A stretch of 60,448 bases of DNA from Rhodoplanes elegans (lineage in GTDB: Bacteria > Pseudomonadota > Alphaproteobacteria > Rhizobiales > Xanthobacteraceae), in assembly GCF_016653355.1 (NCBI RefSeq), contig NZ_NHSK01000102.1:1-60448 (forward strand), read 5' to 3'. This document shows, in pieces, positions 55,902 through 60,448 of this stretch (position 1 is the stretch's first letter; every line of letters starts with the position of its first letter). Under the pieces are notes generated by a model. It was given only the letters and a program-made list of their open reading frames with translations, was not told the DNA's origin and did not search any database. The translations under genes and the position numbers were made by a program.

Positions 55902-56141
55902 TCACCCCTTCTGCGGCGCCGACGTCTGCAGCGCCAGCGCATGGAGGGCGCCGCCCATCTCGCCCTTGAGGGCCTGGTAGACGAGTTGGTGCTGCTGCAC
56001 CCGGGATTTCCCGCGAAACACCTCGGAGATCACGGTCGCGGCGTAATGATCGCCGTCGCCGGCCAGATCCCGGATCGTCACCTCGGCGTCCGGGATGTGG
56101 CGCTTGATCAGGGCCTCGATGTCGTGCGCATTCATCGGCAT
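55902..56141 (-). CDS. bolA: BolA-family protein
   Basis: 79 residues, small BolA type. HDIEALIKRHIPDAEVTI begins the domain, GDHYAATVISEVFRGKSRVQQHQLVYQAL contains the conserved H-x-x-VY stretch, and the tail ALHALALQTSAP is typical. The conserved His residues (including that in QQHQL) bind Fe-S in partnership with the CGFS glutaredoxin. It follows purL by 67 bp and probably shares its transcript. The start is either 56141 or the ATG at 56135. Confidence 0.92.
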   Translation of the reverse strand: MPMNAHDIEALIKRHIPDAEVTIRDLAGDGDHYAATVISEVFRGKSRVQQHQLVYQALKGEMGGALHALALQTSAPQKG

Positions 56142-56208
56142 GGCGGTCTTCGCACCCTTCGGTCGCAGCAGCGGTCCCGGTCACGCGGGACGGTGTGGAC
56201 GATCAGGC

Positions 56209-58449
56209 TCACATCGTGCCACCCGCCATGTAGGCGGGCAGCCAATGCTCGAACCTCTCGGTCAGACCCTGTAATTGAAGCGGGCGTTCACCGGAAATCG
56301 CAAGTGCGTGCCCACCCGTGGTCCCCAGCCGCTGCACCGGCACGCCGGCCGCCTTTGCACGCGCCTCGATGGAGGCGGCGGCCTCGGCCTTCGCGGTCAC
56401 GACATAGCGGGCCTGGTCCTCGCCGAACCAGTAGGCATGCGCCGGCACGGCGCCCGACACGGCCGAATCGATCTGCGCCCCGCAGCCGCCCGCCATCGCC
56501 ATCTCGGCGACCGCGACCAGAAGCCCGCCGTCGGAGACGTCGTGCACGGCGGTGACGAGGCCGTCGGCGATCAAGCCGCGGACGAGGTCGCCGTTGCGCT
56601 TCTCGACCGCGAGGTCGACCGGGGGCGGCGCCCCCTCCTCCCGGCCGTAGAGATCGCGCAGCCACAGCGACTGGCCGATCCAGCCGGTCGTCTCGCCGAG
56701 CACCAGGATGGTCTCGCCGGCCGCCTTGAACGCGACGGTCGCGCTCTTCGAAAAGTCGTCGAGCACGCCGACGCCGCCGATCGTCGGGGTCGGCTGGATG
56801 CCGCGGCCGTTGGTCTCGTTGTAGAGCGACACGTTGCCCGAGACGACCGGGAAGTCGAGCGCCCGGCACGCCTCGCCGATGCCGGCGATGCAGTCGACGA
56901 GCTGGCCCATGATCTCGGGCTTCTCGGGATTGCCGAAGTTGAGGTTGTCGGTGACGGCGAGCGGCCGCGCCCCGACCGCGGTGAGGTTGCGCCACGCCTC
57001 GGCGACCGCCTGCTTGCCGCCCTCGAACGGATCGGCCTCGCAGTAGCGCGGCGTCACGTCGGTGGTCATGGCGAGCGCCTTCGGCCCGTCCAGCACCCGC
57101 ACCACGCCGGCGTCGCCGCCGGGACGCTGCACCGTGTTGCCCATGATGATGTGGTCGTACTGCTCCCACACCCAGCGCTTGCTGCACAGATCCGGCGTCG
57201 CGATCAGCCGCTCGAGCGCACCCGGGATGCTGGTCTCCGGCTCGACCGAGGCGGGGTCGATCACGGGAGGCTTCGGCATGCGGACATGCGGGCGGTCGTA
57301 GACCGGCGCCTCGTCCCCGAGCTCCTTGATCGGGAGGTCGGCCATCACGACGCCGTTGCGCTTCACCACGAAGCGCTTCGACGGGTTGGTCTCGCCCACC
57401 ACGGCGAAGTCGAGGCCCCACTTGCGGAAGATCGCCTCGGCCTCGGCCTCCTTCTCGGGCTTCAGCACCATGAGCATGCGCTCCTGGCTCTCCGAGAGCA
57501 TCATCTCGTATGCCGTCATGCCGGTCTCGCGGCACGGCACCGTGTCGAGGTCGAGCGTGACGCCGAGGTCGCCCTTCGCCCCCATCTCGACCGCCGAGCA
57601 GGTGAGCCCGGCCGCACCCATGTCCTGGATGGCGACGACGCAGCCCTTCGTCATGATCTCGAGGCACGCCTCGAGCAGCAGCTTCTCGGAGAACGGGTCG
57701 CCGACCTGCACGGTCGGGCGCTTCGCCTCGGCCTCGTCGTCGAACTCGGCCGACGCCATGGTGGCGCCGCCCATGCCGTCGCGGCCGGTCTTGGAGCCGA
57801 GATAGACGATCGGCATGCCGACGCCCGACGCCGCCGCGTAGAAGATCTTGTCGGCCTCGGCGAGGCCGAGCGCGAAGGCGTTCACGAGGCAGTTGCCGTC
57901 GTAGCTGCGGTGGAACCGGACCGAGCCGCCGACCGTCGGCACCCCGAAGGAGTTGCCGTAGCCGCCGATGCCGGCGACGCAGCCGGCGACGAGGCGGCGC
58001 GTCTTCGGATGGCTCGGCGCCCCGAACGACAGCGCGTTGAGGCAGGCGATCGGCCGCGCCCCCATGGTGAAGACGTCGCGCAGGATGCCGCCCACCCCGG
58101 TGGTCGCGCCCTGGTAGGGCTCGATGTAGCTCGGGTGGTTGTGGCTCTCCATCTTGAACACGGCGGCGAGCCCGTCGCCGATGTCGATGACGCCGGCGTT
58201 CTCGCCCGGCCCCTGGATCACCCAGGGCGCGCTCGTCGGCAGTGTCTTGAGGTGGATCTTCGAGGACTTGTACGAGCAGTGCTCGTTCCACATGGCCGAG
58301 AAGATGCCGAGCTCCGTGAAGGTCGGGGTGCGGCCGATCAGGGCGACGATGCGGTCGTACTCGTCGGGCTTCAGCCCGTGCTGGGCGATCAGCTCGGGGG
58401 TGATCTTCGGCTCGGTCTGGCTCACGAAAGACGCCTTCATATGCTGCAC
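56209..58449 (-). CDS. purL: Phosphoribosylformylglycinamidine synthase, large (small-type) subunit
   Basis: 746 residues, the small PurL type that acts with separate PurQ and PurS. It converts FGAR and glutamine to FGAM in purine synthesis. The two AIRS-type halves show [16 protein letters not shown] (the diagnostic first motif), [55 protein letters not shown], the ESQERML motif and, near the end, [19 protein letters not shown]. All usual nucleotide-binding motifs are intact. It begins at 58449 (an inner ATG 3 codons later is possible). The next gene downstream is bolA, a common arrangement in Hyphomicrobiales. Confidence 0.95.
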   Translation of the reverse strand: MQHMKASFVSQTEPKITPELIAQHGLKPDEYDRIVALIGRTPTFTELGIFSAMWNEHCSYKSSKIHLKTLPTSAPWVIQGPGENAGVIDIGDGLAAVFKMESHNHPSYIEPYQGATTGVGGILRDVFTMGARPIACLNALSFGAPSHPKTRRLVAGCVAGIGGYGNSFGVPTVGGSVRFHRSYDGNCLVNAFALGLAEADKIFYAAASGVGMPIVYLGSKTGRDGMGGATMASAEFDDEAEAKRPTVQVGDPFSEKLLLEACLEIMTKGCVVAIQDMGAAGLTCSAVEMGAKGDLGVTLDLDTVPCRETGMTAYEMMLSESQERMLMVLKPEKEAEAEAIFRKWGLDFAVVGETNPSKRFVVKRNGVVMADLPIKELGDEAPVYDRPHVRMPKPPVIDPASVEPETSIPGALERLIATPDLCSKRWVWEQYDHIIMGNTVQRPGGDAGVVRVLDGPKALAMTTDVTPRYCEADPFEGGKQAVAEAWRNLTAVGARPLAVTDNLNFGNPEKPEIMGQLVDCIAGIGEACRALDFPVVSGNVSLYNETNGRGIQPTPTIGGVGVLDDFSKSATVAFKAAGETILVLGETTGWIGQSLWLRDLYGREEGAPPPVDLAVEKRNGDLVRGLIADGLVTAVHDVSDGGLLVAVAEMAMAGGCGAQIDSAVSGAVPAHAYWFGEDQARYVVTAKAEAAASIEARAKAAGVPVQRLGTTGGHALAISGERPLQLQGLTERFEHWLPAYMAGGTM

Positions 58450-58610
58450 CGCTTCGGGCGAGAGGCATCGCGCGGCACCGCCCCGGCGTCAACCGCGAAC
58501 AGCGCCGCGGGCCGGCCGGCGCGCCCGCTTGCGCGCAGCGCGGCGCTCGGCCACTCTCGGCGCGCCCGTTCCGTCGCCCGGCCCGCCCTCGTCACCCCCG
58601 GAGAGCCGCC

Positions 58611-59270
58611 GTGATCCTCTACTCGTTCTTCCGCTCCTCCGCGGCGTACCGCGTCCGCATCGCGCTCAATCTCAAGAACCTGCCCTACGAAACTGTTGGC
58701 GTTGACATTTTGACGCACGGCGGTGAGCACCTCTCGGACCGCTACAAGGCCGTGAACCCGCAGATGCGGGTGCCGGCCCTGGGCCTGCCCGAGGGGGACG
58801 TGCTGCTCCAGTCGCTCGCCATCATCGATTATCTCGACGAGCGCTTTCCCGAGCCGCCGCTGCTGCCGGCCGACCCGCTCGCCAAGGCGCGGGTGCGGGC
58901 CGTCGCCCAGATCATCGCGGCCGACATCCATCCGCTCAACAACACCGGGGCGCTGCGCTACCTGAAGCACCGTCTCGGCCACGCCCAGGACGAGCTCGAC
59001 ACCTGGTCCAAGCACTGGATCGGCGCCGGCTTCGAGGCGATCGAGCGGCTGATCGACCCCGCCCCCTACGCCTTCGGGGCTGCCCCGACGCTCGCCGACG
59101 TCTGCCTGGTACCGCAGGTCGCCAACGCCCGGCGAATCGCCATGCCTCTCGACCGCTTCCCGAGGATTCGCGCCGTCGAGGCGGCCTGCCTCGCCCTGCC
59201 CGCGTTCGACCGCGCCCGCCCCGAGGTGCAACCCGACACGCCGGCGACCGGGGTTCCGGTCGGCGTCTGA
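58611..59270 (+). CDS. maiA: Maleylacetoacetate isomerase (zeta-class GST)
   Basis: 219 residues. SSAAYRVRIALNLK (9-22) is the zeta-class signature (SSCSxRVRIAL in others), with the first Ser for glutathione activation; here the usual Cys is Ala, common in some relatives. NPQMRVPAL (49-57) holds the cis-Pro, and LQSLAIIDYLDE (71-82) the gamma-glutamyl site; DIHPLNNTGALRYL is the family motif after the linker. It isomerises maleylacetoacetate to fumarylacetoacetate in tyrosine catabolism. Start: GTG at 58611 with GGAGAG 6 bases upstream. It is divergent from purL. Confidence 0.9.
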   Translation: MILYSFFRSSAAYRVRIALNLKNLPYETVGVDILTHGGEHLSDRYKAVNPQMRVPALGLPEGDVLLQSLAIIDYLDERFPEPPLLPADPLAKARVRAVAQIIAADIHPLNNTGALRYLKHRLGHAQDELDTWSKHWIGAGFEAIERLIDPAPYAFGAAPTLADVCLVPQVANARRIAMPLDRFPRIRAVEAACLALPAFDRARPEVQPDTPATGVPVGV

Positions 59271-59386
59271 GCCGCACGGCGCGCCGACGCCCTGCGGAAC
59301 CGGCGGGTTCAAACTTTGGACACCATTCCGGCGCTCTGCTCGGGCCCGGGACAAGGCCGGATCACGGCCGTGCGCGCGAGGGCGGA

Positions 59387-60448
59387 ATGGTGAGAGGGGC
59401 AGGCTGGCTCGGCCGGCTGGGAGCGGGCGTCGCCATCGCGGCGATCGCCGGCGCGACGGCGCTGGCGCAGAACTATCCGCCGCCGGCCTATCCGCAGCAG
59501 GGGTACCCGCAGCAGCAAGGCTATCCTCAACAGCAGGGCTATCCTCAGCAGGGCTACGGCCAGCAGCCCGGCTACGGCCAGAATCCCGTCTGCACCCGGC
59601 TCGAGGCGCAGCTCGGCATGATCAATCGTGGCGGCGGCGACCCGGCGCGGGCCGAGCAGACCCGCCGCTACGAGGATGCGATCGGCAAGCAGACCGCCGA
59701 CCTCGACCGCATGATCGCGCAGTCGCGCCGGCTCGGCTGCGAGAGCAACCCGTTCCTGTCGCTGTTCAGCAACCAGCCGGCCGAATGCCGGCCGCTCGGC
59801 GGCCAGATCCAGGACATGCGCGACCGCATCACCCGCTCGCAGGCCGAGCTGCAGCGCATCCAGGGCGGCGGCGAATCGGAAGGCCAGAAGCAGGCCGTGA
59901 TCGCCGCGCTCGCCCAGAACAATTGCGGCCCGCAATACCAGGCCGCCGCCAACCAGAACCGCGGCCTGTTCGGCGGGCTGTTCGGCAGCAACCCGGCGCT
60001 GCCCTCGCCCGACGGGATGCAGTCCTCGAGTTATCGGACGCTGTGCGTGCGCACCTGCGACGGCTACTATTTCCCGATCTCGTTCCAGACCAATCCGTCG
60101 CGCTTCGCCGACGACGAGCAGGCCTGCCAGAAGCTGTGCCCGGCCGCCGAGGTGCAGCTCTTCACCCACCGCAATCCGGGCGAGGAGATCGGCCAGGCCG
60201 TGTCGCTCGCCGGCCGCTCCTACCGGGACCTGCCGACCGCCTTCAAGTACCGCACCGCGCTCGACCAGCAGGCGTGCTCGTGCCGCAAGCCGGGCCAGAG
60301 CTGGGCCCAGGCGCTCGGCGTCTCGCCCGACACCACGGTGGAGCGCGGCGACATCGTCGTCACCGAGGAGAAGTCGAAGGCGATGTCCCAGCCGCGCACC
60401 GACGCGCAGGGCCGCCCGATCCCGGCCGCCCGCCGGCCGGCGACCGGC
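59387..60448 (+). CDS. DUF2865 secreted protein, cut by the window end
   Basis: 354 codons are visible with no stop, so the C-terminus is outside the window. A signal peptide (MVRGAGWLGRLGAGVAIAAIAG) ends at TALAQ. A Tyr/Gln-rich repeat (YPQQGYPQQQGYPQQ and so on, 59488-59581) follows, then the DUF2865 body: VCTRLEAQLGMI, a coiled-coil segment (QTADLDRMIAQSRRLGC), TLCVRTCDGYYFPISF, QACQKLCPAAEVQLF and QQACSCRKPGQSWAQALG. The paired cysteines suggest disulfides in the envelope. The family is common in Hyphomicrobiales and of unknown function. Start: ATG at 59387. Confidence 0.88.
   Translation, partial: MVRGAGWLGRLGAGVAIAAIAGATALAQNYPPPAYPQQGYPQQQGYPQQQGYPQQGYGQQPGYGQNPVCTRLEAQLGMINRGGGDPARAEQTRRYEDAIGKQTADLDRMIAQSRRLGCESNPFLSLFSNQPAECRPLGGQIQDMRDRITRSQAELQRIQGGGESEGQKQAVIAALAQNNCGPQYQAAANQNRGLFGGLFGSNPALPSPDGMQSSSYRTLCVRTCDGYYFPISFQTNPSRFADDEQACQKLCPAAEVQLFTHRNPGEEIGQAVSLAGRSYRDLPTAFKYRTALDQQACSCRKPGQSWAQALGVSPDTTVERGDIVVTEEKSKAMSQPRTDAQGRPIPAARRPATG
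59488..59581 (+). repeat. Tandem coding repeat Y-P-Q-Q-(Q)-G
   Basis: About six 15-18 base units (TATCCGCAGCAGGGG and variants) encode YPQQG/YPQQQG then YGQQPG/YGQ. A low-complexity linker after the signal peptide, likely to vary in copy number between strains. Confidence 0.85.

Overview
The window reads as chromosomal sequence from a very GC-rich alphaproteobacterium, most likely Hyphomicrobiales (Rhizobiales). The signs are the cysS-DUF559-GNAT-cimA string, purL next to bolA and grxD, DUF1127, DUF2865 and DUF4189 proteins, and the Rhizobiales style of intergenic palindromes. A Tat-exported HiPIP and a complete nos operon would fit the Rhodoplanes/Xanthobacteraceae neighbourhood, but I cannot assign a genus from sequence alone.

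Layout. 1-2.95 kb: a frame-broken IS4-type transposase end, a HAD phosphatase, an Ntn-hydrolase of the acid-ceramidase type and a GST. 3-7.2 kb: a Na+/H+ antiporter with a stand-alone receiver, divergent from a MASE1 histidine kinase/FixJ-type regulator pair. 7.3-13 kb: pssA and psd (phosphatidylethanolamine synthesis), an Atm1-type ABC exporter and a LOG-family hydrolase. 13.5-18.7 kb: a giant CheB-CheR-PAS-histidine kinase fusion facing two cysteine-containing unknown proteins. 19.2-23.2 kb: a translationally coupled cysS-DUF559-GNAT-small membrane protein string, then cimA. 23.6-29.4 kb: an HPP membrane protein, a solitary TIR-domain protein, a periplasmic choloylglycine-hydrolase-type enzyme, a DUF4189 protein and a ferritin-like protein. 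29.8-38.9 kb: complete nosRZDFYLX (nitrous oxide to N2). 39-40.8 kb: a small secreted protein, a membrane protein and an SDR. 41-50.2 kb: a molybdenum hydroxylase operon, in transcription order coxS, coxL (form II), coxM, coxD, coxE, xdhC in two parts, and a MoeA-MobA fusion. 50.5-54.5 kb: tRNA-Cys, a DUF1127 protein, tRNA-Asn, a membrane glycosyltransferase, HiPIP and a membrane protein. 54.6-60.4 kb: grxD, a secreted RidA-like protein, bolA, purL, maiA and a DUF2865 protein cut by the window end.

How it fits together. The physiology suggested is a respiratory generalist able to use N2O as electron acceptor, with a Mo-pterin dehydrogenase whose cofactor maturation and insertion genes travel with it. 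Two good FNR/FixK-type boxes lie upstream of the SDR (40876-40889) and of the periplasmic amide hydrolase (27371-27384), suggesting low-oxygen control of genes not usually placed in that regulon. I found no such good box before nosR.

Several families of intergenic palindromes are scattered through the window, three of them inside the cox operon, and one pair of copies shares a long terminal inverted repeat like a MITE. I found no CRISPR array, prophage or integrase. The best candidates for something little described are the solitary TIR protein, the CheB-CheR-kinase with its facing gene pair, and the FNR-box genes. None is proven novel from sequence alone.
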